The notes: generated by a model from the sequence alone, not told the origin. DNA of 64,000 bases from Adenophora triphylla var. japonica (GCA_022495995.1 JAFEMH010005397.1:100584-164583), one strand, 5' to 3'; counted from the stretch's first letter, positions 51,784 to 62,072 are shown. Translations and numbers: made by a program.

Positions 51784-53620
51784 TTAGATATCACACAAAC
51801 CAAGAGACTTCCTCAAGGAGGAAAATCTCTCCAAATCTAATGCCTTTGTAAATATATCAGCCAATTGATTTTCAGTCCCAACAAATTCCGGATAACACGC
51901 TTTTTGTTCTACAAGATCTCTTATGAAATGATGTCTACTATCAACGTGCTTTGTTCTAGAATGTTGGACAGGATTTTTAGATATGTCCAAGGCACTTTTG
52001 TTATCACAAAAGCAACAAAACTTTGCTATTCAATCCATAATCTTTCAACATTTGATTCATCCAAAGCAGTTGTGTGCAGCAACTCCCAAGGGCAACATAT
52101 TCAGCCTCAGCAGTGGATAAGGACACACAATTCTGCTTCCTACTATACCAAGACACAAGGTTATTTCCTAGGTAGAAACATCCACCTGTGGTACTCTTTC
52201 TATCATCACTATTTCCAGCCCAATCAGAATCAGTGTACCCAACAAAATTGGTGTTTGTTTCTTTGGAGTAATGCAGTCCTAGGTTCACAGTCCCACTTAC
52301 ATATCTAATGATTCTTTTCAAGGCTTTAAGATGGGACACCTTAGGGTTGGCTTGGTATCTTGCACAGAGACACACACTGTACATAATATCAGGTCTACTT
52401 GCAGTGAGGTAAAGCAGACTCCCTATCATACTTCTCTAAAGGGTTTGATCAACACTCTCACCATCTGAATCATGACTTAGCTTTTAGGAAGATCCCATTG
52501 GTGTTCTTTGATGTGAAGAGTGTTCAAGCTCAAACTTTTTCACAAGATTCTTGGCATACTTAGACTGTGAGATGAACATGCCATCTTTGAATTGCTTAAT
52601 CTGTAAGCCTAAGAAAAAGTTCAACTCACCTACCATACTCATCTCAAATGTGGCAGTCATGCTATCCACAAATTCAGCTAGCATAGGGTCAGAATTTGAC
52701 CCAATCACAATATCATCTACATAGATTTGTGCCACAAGAATCTCCTTTTTATTTTTCCTCACAAACAGTGTTTTGTCAACCTCACCTCTCTTGAATCCTA
52801 GTTGAAGCAAATGGTCAGTCAACCTACCATACCAAGCTCTAGGGGCTTGCTTTAGCCCATACAGAGCTTTCTTTAGCTTATATACATGGTTAGGATATTT
52901 GGAGTCCACAAAGCCTTTAGGTTGTTCAACATAGGCTTCCACATTCAATATCCCATTTAGAAAAGCACTCTTAACATCCATTTGATGTAGAGTGATCTTG
53001 AGGTAACAAGCAATGGCTAACAAAAGCCTAATGGACGCAATTCTTCCAACAGGGGAAAATGTCTCCTCAAAATCAATTCCCTCTATTTGAGTATAACCTT
53101 GAGAAACTAACCTAGCTTTATTTCTAGTAATCACACCTTGCTCATCAGTTTTGTTCTTGAAAATCCATTTGGTTCCTATGAAATTACCATGTGAGGGTCT
53201 AGGAACAAGAGTCCACACCTCATTCTTTTCAAATTGAATCAATTCATCTTGCATAGCAAGAATCCAGTCAGCATCTTTCAATGCTTCAACAACATTCTTA
53301 GGTTCAATTTTTGAAACAAAACAACAAAAAATTACCTGGGAGTATGCTAAGGAGCAACTCCATAAACCAGCCATCTTTCTATAATCAACTTTGTCCTTTT
53401 GTCTAGTTCTCACTTGAGCATGCACATCTCCCACAACTTGTGAAGTGGGGTGGTTTTTCTGAATTTTTGAAGGGATATCCTTTGATCTATCCACACACCC
53501 ATTCACATTACCTTTTGGAGCATCATCCTGATCAGAATCATAGGAACTGTCCTCAGTTACAGGATTTTGAGTGGATGTGGGAGCAGATGTGGGTTCAGAT
53601 GTTGAAGAAGATGTGTCCAC
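51784..53620 (-). pseudogene. Copia 2 reverse transcriptase and RNase H
   Basis: From 53620: linker (MDTSSSTSEPTSAPTSTQNP), then [65 protein letters not shown], stopped by TAA at 52484-52486 (Gln in copia 1). RNase H ([33 protein letters not shown], then SRHHFIRDLVEQKA) follows after a TAG at about 52430 and a frameshift near 52010. Ends at 51784 (LGLCDI stop). All catalytic motifs are visible in the separate pieces. Confidence 0.93.
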
Positions 53621-55634
53621 ATCCTTGGTTACATCCTTATCCCGTGTTCAAATTTGGTTTTTCGATCGGGCAAGATCTGTTGGTTCTCCAAGACTGTTTC
53701 GTATCTTTCAAGTCCAGTAAGCAACCTGAAACATCATCCTCAGCAGTCTTGAGGTTAAGATCAAGTGAGTCATCAAAAATAACATTAGCAGATTCCATAA
53801 TGGTCTTAGTTTTGAGATTAAAAACTCTGTAAGCTCTACTATTAGTGGAATAGCCCATGAAAATAGCTTGGTCACTCTTTGAATCAAACTTGGACAGATA
53901 TTCTCTATCATTGAGAATGTAACACACACATCCAAACACATGAAAATATTTCACAGTTGGCTTCTTTCCAAGGAGGATTTGGTATGGAGTGACAGTGCTA
54001 CCAATCCTTAGAAACACTCTATTGCCAATGTGGCAAGCAGTGTTTAAAGCTTCTGCCCAAAATTTCTTGGATAGGTTTTTAGAACTTAACATGATCCTAG
54101 TTGCAAAGTTTTATTCTTTCTTTCAGCAATTCCATTTTGCTGTGGGGTGATTGGTGCAGAAAACTCATGAGTGATTCCCTTAGAATTGCAAAAATTGGTG
54201 AACATTTGATTCTCATATTCAGTACCATGGTCAGACCTAATCCTCACAGTCTTAAGACCATAAAGATTTCTAACCCTTTTGTACCAATTCTTGAATTCTC
54301 CAATTGTTTCTGACTTTTCCCTTAAGAACATTACCCAAGTGTACCTAGAATAATCATCAACACACACAAAAGCATACTTTTTCCTACCAAAGCTTTCAAC
54401 TTCAATAGGTCCCATTAAGTCAGTATGAATCATCTCCAAACACCTAGAAGTGGAGCATTGTTGGACCTTTTTATGTGATGCTTTTGTTTGCTTTCCCTTT
54501 TGACATGAACCACAGACATCAGGGTTCTTGAAGTTCAGTTTAGGGAGGCCTTTAATAGCTTCAAACCTTTGAAGTTTTTCCAGAGTTCTACATCTAGCAT
54601 GTCCTAATTTTTGGTGCCACAGATTGACATCATTAGCTTTTGAGCTTAGGCAAGAAAGATTGTCACCAAATTGGTAACAATTGTCAGCAGATCTAGGACC
54701 AGATAAACACACAGGTATTATTCTTATCAAACACTTCACACAAGTGATTATCAAATTTCACATAAAAGTCATCATCACATAGTTGACGGATGCTTATTAG
54801 GTTGGCCTTCAAGCCTTCCACATGGTACACATTGTGCAATTTTGGGAGACCCTTGACATCTAGGGTTCCTTTCCCAACAATCTTTCCTTGAGCACCTCCA
54901 CCAAAATTTACTTTCCCTCCATTAATCACTTCATAGTCTAGAAGGACTGATTGGTTTCCAGTCATGTGCCTAGAGCACCCACTATCAAAATACCAAGAGC
55001 CAGAGACAGTACTCTTGAGGGAAGAGTAAACAACATTGCAGGTGACACTAGGTTTGGCCACCCACTGCTTTACAGCTTTCTTTTTGGGTTGCAGAGGTCT
55101 CAGATTACCAGGATGTGTGTTAGGATGTGCATACATCTTCTCACCCATCTGAGGCTGATTGAAGTGACCAGATTTTTTATCAGCCTTGAGTTTGTAACAG
55201 AAGGGCCTAATGTGACCAGGAGCTAGGCAGTAGTGGCAGATGTAGTGCCTCTTCCTAGGTCTTTTCTCACTCAAAATGATTTTTTCTTTAAAAACTTGTT
55301 TTTTCACACTTTTTGAAGTAGAAGCCTCACATCCATCCTTTACAAAATTATTTTCAAAACCCAAACCAGTTTTGTCACGTTGACCTATAGAAAAAGCTTC
55401 TTCCATTTTCATCTTACTTTTATTTAACTTAGTAAAAGTATTTTCAGCTTGTTCACATTCATTTTTGAATTTTTCAAGGTCAACTTCTCTTTTGGTCACA
55501 AGGACTTCAAGTCTTACAATGGTATCTTTTTGAGCATCATTTTCCTTTGAAAGAACAGCTTTTTCATCTTCACAAACAGCCAATTTATCAGAAAGAGATT
55601 TATTTACCTTAACAAGTACCTCAATCTTGTCCAA
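53621..55634 (-). pseudogene. Copia 2 coiled coil, protease and integrase
   Basis: From 55634: MDKIEVLVKVNKSLSDKLAV (coiled coil), zinc knuckle CHYCLAPGHIRPFC, protease GSWYFDSGCSRHMTG, GLPKLHNVYHVEGLKANLIS. A one-base insertion near 54713 shifts the frame. Then LWHQKLGHARCRTLEKLQRF, CGSCQKGKQTKASH, IHTDLMGPIEVESFGRKKYA, RSDHGTEYENQMF and NGIAERKN (HHCC plus D-D-E). A deletion of several bases near 54103 breaks the core's end, and a scrambled junction near 53640-53700 follows. The TAA at 55635-55637 separates this frame from gag; copia 1 has Lys there. Confidence 0.92.
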
Positions 55635-55637
55635 TCT

Positions 55638-56936
55638 TTACATCCAATCTGTATGCAGCTCCTTGTATGTTGCAAAAAGTTCCTCATAGGGAATGTCCCT
55701 TTCTTCATCTTCATCTTCATCTTCATCATCTGAATCTCCTTTTACAGAGAAACAGTTCAGCAACAGTTCAGATGTGACACCAGATGTGTTCACAACTGAG
55801 ACCACATCCAAGGAATTTTCAGGAGCATCTTCTTCTATATCTGCAGAAAAGGCATTAAACACAGAATGACAGTTTATGATAGACATGTTAGCCACTTCTT
55901 CTTCTTCATCCTCACTGTCACTAAGGGTAGCAGTTAAGCTCATTCCCTTCTTTTTAAGTGTGTTAGCACACTCATTGGCATAATGACCAAAGCCACGACA
56001 TGCCCTACATTGGACAGACTCAGATGATTTATTTTCAAAGCTTGGTTTCTTGAATCCAGTGTCAGTGCTAGGTTTTGATTTTTCAGGAGCACTGAGAGTA
56101 GGTTTGTTAGGAAATTTACTTATCCTTCTATTTTTCAGTATTGAACTGAACTTCTTTGAGATAAGAGCTACATCCTCTTCTTCAAGATTAGACTTTTCAA
56201 TCTCAGAGGATAATTCCACAAGCTCTTTTGGAAGTGCAGCAGCACTTTTGAGAGCAAGACTGTGTGTTTTGTTCTTTTTCTTAGCCTCAAGGTTTAGCTC
56301 AAACACAGTCAGGATTCCTACGATTGTGTCAAGACCTACAGTATTTGTGTCTTTTGTTTCCTCAATCACAGCCACTTTTATGTTAAACCTTTCAGGTAAG
56401 GTTCTTAAAATCTTACTTACAAGTCTTGCATTGGAGATAGATTCTCCTATACTTGTGCACTCATTCGAAATCTCATGAATCTTAGCAGCATATGACACAA
56501 TGTCCTCAGTTTCTTCCATTCGAAGTAACTCAAACCTATCCATTAAAATTCTAAGCCTGGTAGCTTTCACACTTGGTGCTCCCTCACATTGAGTTTGCAA
56601 AATATCCCAAGCCGCTTTGGCTATACTCTCATTAGTTATAAGCTTGTACATATTCCCATAAACATGGCTGGAAATAGCACCCATAGCTTTCGAATTATAA
56701 TTTGCAGCTTGTATTTCTTCAAGAGTCCATTGATCTTCAGTTTTTCTTTCGAAAATAGACTCACCAACACCAGAAGGTGGCTTTTTCTCCACAGTAGGAG
56801 GTTGCCACGCAACAAGAATACACATCCAAGCCCTTTCATCAATACTTTTGATGTAATTTCGCATTTTAGACTTCCAAAGAGAATAATTGGTGCCATCCAA
56901 GACAGGAGGCCTGTTTTGGTGATTTTGGCATTCCAT
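55638..56936 (-). pseudogene. Copia 2 gag
   Basis: Likely start at ATG 56936 (MECQNHQNRPPVLDGTNYSL); the frame is open to KELHTDWM, about 430 codons. UBN2-type gag, zinc knuckle CRACRGFGHYANEC, acidic repeats (SDSEDEEEEV, DDEDEDEDEERDI). In the ancestral element it would read straight on into the coiled coil and pol, since the closing TAA is a Lys codon in copia 1. So the family probably used one gag-pol frame. Gag has no internal lesion in this copy. Confidence 0.93.
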
Positions 56937-56979
56937 AATGACTACACTTTCTGGATCAACACTCAGTAATATATCGAGA

Positions 56980-56997
56980 GTTGGCTCTGATACCAAT
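56980..56997 (-). promoter_or_regulatory. Copia 2 primer binding site (initiator tRNA-Met)
   Basis: ATTGGTATCAGAGCCAAC on the minus strand abuts the LTR end at 56998; complementary to initiator tRNA-Met. Confidence 0.92.
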
Positions 56998-58055
56998 TGA
57001 AAGTTTCGTGTAGCTAGGAAACTTAGATCACCCAACAGACAACGGATGTGAGTACAGATGTGTCTCACAACTGTCCACACATCCACAGATAATGCAGCGA
57101 AATAAAATAAATTAAAAGTAATAACTCAAGAATTATTTACGTTTACTGATCAATGTGATCAGCAAACTAGGCTTACGCCCAAAAACTTTTCACTATAAAA
57201 ACTTTTGTTGCTTACAAAAACAAAGAAGTGAAAAACTAAAATATGAAAATACTAAACAAGTTCTAATCACCTTCTACGACATGAACAACTCCCCTTTCCC
57301 AAGTAGGATCTATTCTAGTCAGAAGTAAAACAAGAGAACTCTATGAAAAGCTAGATGTGAGTTACGGATGTAAGGCACAACCTTCACTCACAACCTAAAA
57401 ACAACAATGTCGAATACTATGAAGAATAAGTAATTTTTCTCTCTAAAATTTCGTAGCTTCTCTTGTGCTGAATGCCTTGTATTTATACTACACCATTGAG
57501 AAGATCTTCATGTAATCAACATCTTCCTTTGTGAGATCTCTTTTTCTATATGAAAACATAAAACACACTCACAAGGAAATAGAATATTAGTGGGTTAGTC
57601 CTAATATAAAACTATGTGCATAAATAAAAGATATTTACATATTTACAATCTCCTAGTCAAAGTAGGACAATAATAAATCTTTCATGAAAGTCCCAAAATC
57701 TTCTTACCATATACTCCCTCCGTCCCGGAACAATCTTCACAAACACTGTTTGCACTGGTTTTAAGGAGGGAGTATTATATTAAAAGTGTTGTGAGTGTGA
57801 AAATAAAATAGGAGAGAGAATGAGTGGAGAGAATAGTAAATTATAATGGTGTTGTGAGTATTAAAATAATGTAGGAGAGAGAATGAGTGGAGGAAATAGT
57901 AAAGATTCATTTCCATTTTAGGTAAGTTTTAAATGTGTGAAGTAAGTTTTGGGACGCCCAAAAGGGAAAGTGTGAAGATTGTTCCGGGACGGAGGGAGTA
58001 GAAGTCTTTTGAAATAAGGAAACATAAATATGTTCCCATAAAACTCACGTTTTCA
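56998..58055 (-). repeat. Copia 2 5' LTR (right), with nested MITE
   Basis: 1058 bp including the MITE at 57714-57998. Without it the length matches the left LTR. Intact TATA region (TTTATACTA on plus, near 57481). Ends TTTTCA followed by TSD GGAGT. Confidence 0.92.
57714..57998. mobile_element. Stowaway MITE nested in copia 2 5' LTR
   Basis: Long perfect-looking inverted ends CTCCCTCCGTCCCGGAACAA (both arms), then TCTTCAC, flanked by TA (57712-57713, 57999-58000). The high TIR identity and its presence in only one LTR date it after the copia insertion. A shorter internal GGAGGGAGTA near 57765 suggests a rearranged or composite MITE. Confidence 0.93.
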
Positions 58056-58961
58056 GGAGTCCAGGACCTACAGTGTGTTTATGAAACTGTTGCATTAGAT
58101 ATGTTTAAACAAACAAATAAAACAGCGAGGTGGAGCTCAATAGCGCGCATAAGTGAAAATGCATGTTCAAATGCTCCCTTGAAAATGGTTTAGAAAGAAA
58201 AGACTAGAGCTCGAATGGATCATACAGCTGTGTTAAGGTACAGTCAATGTCAGTGTGACCATATTTGTGGATCCTCTTGAATTTAAATTGTTGTTTGGTT
58301 CAATTAGCTTTTCCAACGCAAAATATCCAGTCCTACATCACACAGGATGGCATGTCATGTAATCCCCACAGATACTTTGGGATGTAGGCAGTAAAATTAA
58401 ACCAGAAAAATAGAATGAGTTGTTTTTTACTCTTTTTTTTGTAGGAATTATTACTATAGAATCTAACTTACATTGCCCTATTTTTCAAATAATGCAACAT
58501 AATCATTAATGCCACATGAAGGGTAGTCTTGGCACACAAATTGAGGTGTTGTCGTGGGATCTTGAGATCATGGGTTCAAGTGTTGAAAACAACCGTTTGT
58601 ATTTTTGCAATGAGACCGCTCGTTAGTGAGCGATACAAGTAACTTACTTCTTCATTCGTTATCAAATAACTTGCAGTAATTTCTTTTTTTATCCACGGCG
58701 TCATACGGCACATCATCAAATTCACATTCAACGATAACATATCATGGAGAAAAGTTCAAGAAATGTGGAACCTATCTGACAGATCATATAGCTAAGAATT
58801 TAATATAGTAAGATACCAAAGTGTGATGAAAATATTTGATTGCCACCTTGAAAAAGTTCTGAAAAGACTAGAGCTACCCTCCGTCGTCACACTAAATATG
58901 CATGCCCATATTCGTGGACCCTTTTACAATGCTAATGTTCTTGGCTTTTATTTCTGGAATC
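58056..58961. other. Host intergenic sequence; possible SINE-like pieces
   Basis: No gene recognised. 58570-58585 GGGTTCAAGTGTTG resembles a pol III B box (GGTTCRANNCC), with an A-box-like region about 30 bp upstream, so a decayed tRNA-derived SINE is possible. The strings GAAAAGACTAGAGCT and CCATATTYGTGGA recur at about 58198/58860 and 58259/58908, indicating two diverged copies of one repeat about 650 bp apart. Confidence 0.4.
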
Positions 58962-59079
58962 GGGTGTGATCATACCCACAATAATTCACCGGATTTCATT
59001 ACAACTTCGCAGTTAAGCATGCTTGAGCGAGAGTAGTATTAGAATGGGTGACCCTAGAAAGTCCTCATGTTGCACTCCC
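58962..59079 (+). pseudogene. 5S rRNA pseudogene
   Basis: GGGTGTGATCATACC, CACCGGATTTCATTACAACT, GTTAAGCATGCTTGAGCGAG, AGTAGTATTAGAATGGGTGA, then AAGTCCTCATGTTGCACTCC follow the plant 5S rRNA sequence from end to end (about 118 bp). There are scattered, mostly transition changes and a small deletion after GGGTGACC. The internal A box (AGTTAAGCATGC) and C-box region (AGTAGTAYTAGRATGGGTGA) are partly kept. It is a single copy, so not an active array; it is probably a dispersed or retroposed copy, or a 5S-derived SINE head. Confidence 0.85.
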
Positions 59080-59582
59080 ACCCCAACTTTTAATAGTACC
59101 AACAACAACAAAAAATGGAACCAAAGTATCCTATCACACTACATGTTCAATTATAGGGCCTAAACTAGCACTAGTTTCTTGATAATGTTATTACATTGAA
59201 GAAATAAATTTTCCGGCTGTCAAACAGGTCTAATTCAAGCGGCATCCGGCGTTATTTTCTGTAAATGTCAGGGGTTCAGCCTCCACCAAAGCACTTTCAA
59301 ATGCACTCTTGTAATAGATTAAGTCTCATTAATAAAAACACACAATTTTTTATAAAAAAAATATTTTCCAGCTGAAATATATATACTGCTACCCCTTTAT
59401 TTAAGATTTTCTGGCAAACGTCTAACCACCTAAAATGACATTTCATGGGTGAGAAAAAGTTCAAACATGTGCATTGGTCGGGACTCAATTATATACCCCA
59501 ATCTCTCTCCCCTGCGCTCTTACACCAAGTGTCCGTTCGCCTTATCATGTCCTTCCTCGCGTACCACGACACGCGTGACTAG
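59080..59582. promoter_or_regulatory. Upstream region of the SAUR gene
   Basis: Mostly AT-rich without genes. A perfect CACGCGTG palindrome lies at 59570-59577, just upstream of the TATA box. Such G-box-like sites bind bHLH, BZR or CAMTA-type factors. No clear TGTCTC auxin-response element was seen close to the TATA box. Confidence 0.5.
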
Positions 59583-59590
59583 TATAAATA
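59583..59590 (+). promoter_or_regulatory. TATA box of the SAUR gene
   Basis: TATAAATA at 59583-59590, about 70 bp upstream of the start codon at 59658, consistent with transcription starting near 59615. Confidence 0.75.
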
Positions 59591-59657
59591 GATATTATCA
59601 AGTCAAGTAAGCTCACAAAAAAAGAAAAGAAAATATCCCATTACGAAAAAATTAACA

Positions 59658-60068
59658 ATGGCAAAGTTGAGTAGTAGCAATATTGTCAAGAAAAATACTA
59701 GTTCTAGCTTTGTCAAGCTTAAGGTGGTAGTGAGTAGGTTACAAAAGGGTCTTATACACTTAGGCCAAAAATCATCATCTTCTTCTTCTTCTTCTAATGA
59801 CCTACCGGAAGATGTGAAAGAAGGCCATTTTGCGGTGATTGCAGTGGAAGATGATGAGGAAAAGAGATTTGTTGTTCCGTTGAGTTATCTTACACATCCG
59901 TCTTTCTTGATACTACTTGAGGGAGCTGCAGAAGAGTACGGCTTTCATCGAGAGGGTGCGGTCACGGTGCCTTGCAGGCCGAGTGAGCTCGAAAGGATGT
60001 TGGTGGAGAGAGGGAGTGGAGTTGGGGTGAAATGGGATTCATGTAAAACTATGGTGGAGAGTTGCTAA
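59658..60068 (+). CDS. SAUR (small auxin up RNA) family protein, 136 aa
   Basis: Intronless, 136 codons. The SAUR domain spans about residues 53-116: DVKEGHFAVIAVEDDEEKRF, VVPLSYLTHPSFLILLEGAA, EEYGFHREGAVTVPCRPSEL. The GHFAV, P-x-x-YL-x-HP-x-F and EE-x-G-F signature positions are all present. The N-terminal 50 residues are variable, with a Ser run (about 40-46), as usual. Family knowledge: SAURs bind and inhibit PP2C.D phosphatases and so activate plasma-membrane H+-ATPases and cell expansion; transcription is often auxin- or brassinosteroid-responsive. This is the only recognisable conserved host gene in the window. Start chosen as the first Met after the TATA box; no lesion seen. Confidence 0.94.
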   Translation: MAKLSSSNIVKKNTSSSFVKLKVVVSRLQKGLIHLGQKSSSSSSSSNDLPEDVKEGHFAVIAVEDDEEKRFVVPLSYLTHPSFLILLEGAAEEYGFHREGAVTVPCRPSELERMLVERGSGVGVKWDSCKTMVESC

Positions 60069-60918
60069 GCATGTAGATTGAAGATTTTCAATTTTCATTA
60101 AAGAGTGTTTAATTACCTAATTTTGTAATTTTGTTTCAGTACTCTTCACTGGTTAAACTTGTTAATGGATCAAATGTTTGGAGTTTAAAGCTAATGGGAT
60201 CCTCCAACAATTTAATTTGAGGATCTATTTAATCATCAATTCAATTTACAGTGAAATTGTTAGAATGTACGCTCCATCCTATATTAAGCGTTACAATTGT
60301 CAACGATTTTATAGAATGTGTTTTACTTGTTTGTATATTGTTTGTATCATGATACTTTTGCACAAAAACTATTTTCTTATTCTGAAATGTGACACCTATT
60401 TTGGGATAGGGCCAAAAAAATGCATATATAGTTGGATTATTTTTCTTTGTTTCATTTTAACGGTTTTTTAAATTTGTAACGTTTCATTTAAGTCTTTACG
60501 TCTGTTAAACTGAAGCCAAATATTATAGTATAGTGGCAAAAATGATAAAAATAAAGTATAATAACAAAGGTAAAGGTAAACTCATAAAATAGAAAAAATA
60601 AAGTATAATAACAAAGGTAAAGGTAAACCCATAAAATAGAACAAGGAATAGACCCAAAGACCCAAAAGTCAATACGTGACAAAATGCACCAAGTAAAGAT
60701 TATTCCATCATCAAGCACTTCATGTTAAGGTTTACTCAATATGGTTTACATAACCTTGCTGATTATTCTGTAGTATTGTGGTTAATTTAAAGGCTATTTT
60801 ATTAGTGTTTGTTTACAAAGTTATACACAATTAATTTAGTGCTTAGTTCAGCTTATTAGTTAATGCCACTGAGTTTCAATCCCACACTGTGCTTTCTGCT
60901 TGCAAGTTGATGGATAAC
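60069..60918. other. SAUR 3' UTR and AT-rich intergenic DNA with a 47-bp tandem repeat
   Basis: ATGTAGATTG at about 60070-60080 is a weak match to the DST instability element known in SAUR 3' UTRs (ATAGATT core), uncertain. A 47-bp unit (AATAAAGTATAATAACAAAG ...) is repeated exactly twice at 60550-60596 and 60597-60643 with one or two changes. No gene. Confidence 0.55.
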
Positions 60919-61030
60919 CAGGGACGGATCCAGGGAAGAGGTGGGTAGGGCTCGGCTCAAGCCCACTCCAGATTTTTAGATTTTTTTTTTTTAATTATCT
61001 CTCAATTAACTAAATTTTGAGAGATATCGA
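60919..61030. mobile_element. hAT-type terminus (single end)
   Basis: CAGGGACGGATCCAGGG at 60919 is a typical plant hAT terminal inverted repeat, followed by GGTGGGTAGGGCTCGGCTCA, AGCCCACTCC and a T-run. The opposite end (CCTGGATCCGTCCCTG) was not found to the right within the window, so it is truncated, or split by the gypsy insertion. Confidence 0.6.
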
Positions 61031-61039
61031 AAGAAGAAA

Positions 61040-61629
61040 CTCAAATGATTCAACTGCTTCTCTATCTTAATTTTCTGCTCAGGAAAGTCGCTATTTATCT
61101 CCACCTCTTCCAACTCTTCCACTGGTTAAATATCAGACTCATCCCGCACTTGCAATCTGTCAACTTCAATCCTCTTTCTTTTCTTGTCTCTGACGGAGAC
61201 CTTCTCGCCGGGCAATGAGAAGGAGTTTCCCGTTGGCCGTCCGTCCATTGTCTCAACCTCAATCTCCTCACACTCCTCTTCATCTTCAATTTCTTCGATT
61301 ATAGGTTCCTTCATCTGAACCAGTCTGACTGCCCTTACATAACTCAGATTTGAGGTCACATTAACTATTTCCATTGAAACATCAATCTCGCCGGCGGCCT
61401 CTTGCTCCCTTATCTCTACTTCAACTTCACTCACCTCATCAACATCCATCTCTGTGCCTTCAGAAACCACATTTATCGCCACTGCTTTGATTGTCGTATT
61501 TTTCATCATGCTTTTCGTTACCTCCCAATCCATTTCCTCCTCGTCAGCGACAATCACATTGATACGCAATGGCCGAATTTTCGACTTAGTTGGTAATGAG
61601 CTGGTACTTGCCGCCTTTTCCTTCTGCAT
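61040..61629 (-). pseudogene. Gypsy acidic spacer after the protease
   Basis: From 61629: LPTKSKIRPLRINVIVADEE, then EMDVDEVSEVEVEIREQEAA, VRAVRLVQMKEPIIEEIEDE, closed at 61126. The expected continuation PVEELEEVEINSDFPEQK reads in another phase to about 61050. This very acidic linker between protease and RT is typical of Tat-clade elements. RT is absent. Confidence 0.75.
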
Positions 61630-61667
61630 TTCTCGCTTCTTCCCGACAACTGTGATGGCTTCACTCT

Positions 61668-62072
61668 TTAAACACCCAATGCCGTTGGGGTGGGGTACTT
61701 CACTCTCTGATATGGAATAGGTACCACCATTTCAAAATTTTGCATAAATGGAATTCCCACTATGGCGTTGTAATGAGAAACCAAATCAATTACCATGAAT
61801 TCCACAGTTCTGGTTCTCGCAAACCTTCCCTCCCCAATCTCGACAGCCAAGACAATTGTGCCCTTCACCCTCGGTGTATGATTTGTAAAACCTTCCAGAA
61901 AACCATTGTAAGGGACCAGATTGGCTTCAGTGTAGTTCATCCTCTTAAATGCTTCATAATACAAAATATTGCGACTTGCCCCGGAGTCCACTAGTACCCG
62001 CTGAACAATGTTATTTCCCAGATAGATGGTGATCACAACAGGCTGGCTTCCATGACTCGCCGTTATTGCCAA
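61668..62072 (-). pseudogene. Gypsy aspartic protease
   Basis: 134 residues with IYLGNNIVQRVLVDSGASRN, ILYYEAFKRM and GFTNHTPRVKGTIVLAVE, then VSHYNAIVGIPFMQNF. The D-S-G active site and the YNAIxGxP box match retroviral-type proteases of plant gypsy elements. No Met start: it is continuous in frame with the upstream segment except for a TAA at 62073-62075. Confidence 0.9.

Larger units (their letters stand above)
47478..58055 (-). mobile_element. Copia 2: second full-length Sirevirus-like element, TSD GGAGT
   Basis: LTRs at 47478-48248 and 56998-58055; TSD GGAGT at 47473-47477 and 58056-58060. Same organisation and family as copia 1, with very high similarity across gag, pol, spacer and ORF3. 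The right LTR is longer because of a nested Stowaway MITE. All frames carry lesions, mostly at positions intact in copia 1, so the two copies decayed independently. Confidence 0.95.

Noticed and set aside
56050..56969. Plus-strand frames antisense to copia gag
   Set aside because: Same frames appear in copia 1 (19249-20159) solely because gag is shared; no known antisense gene.
60178..60471. 97-residue frame after the SAUR gene
   Set aside because: AT-rich, no start context, no domain, no promoter; expected by chance.
61402..61720. Plus-strand frames over the gypsy spacer
   Set aside because: Antisense to the recognisable gypsy polyprotein; reflects its codon composition.
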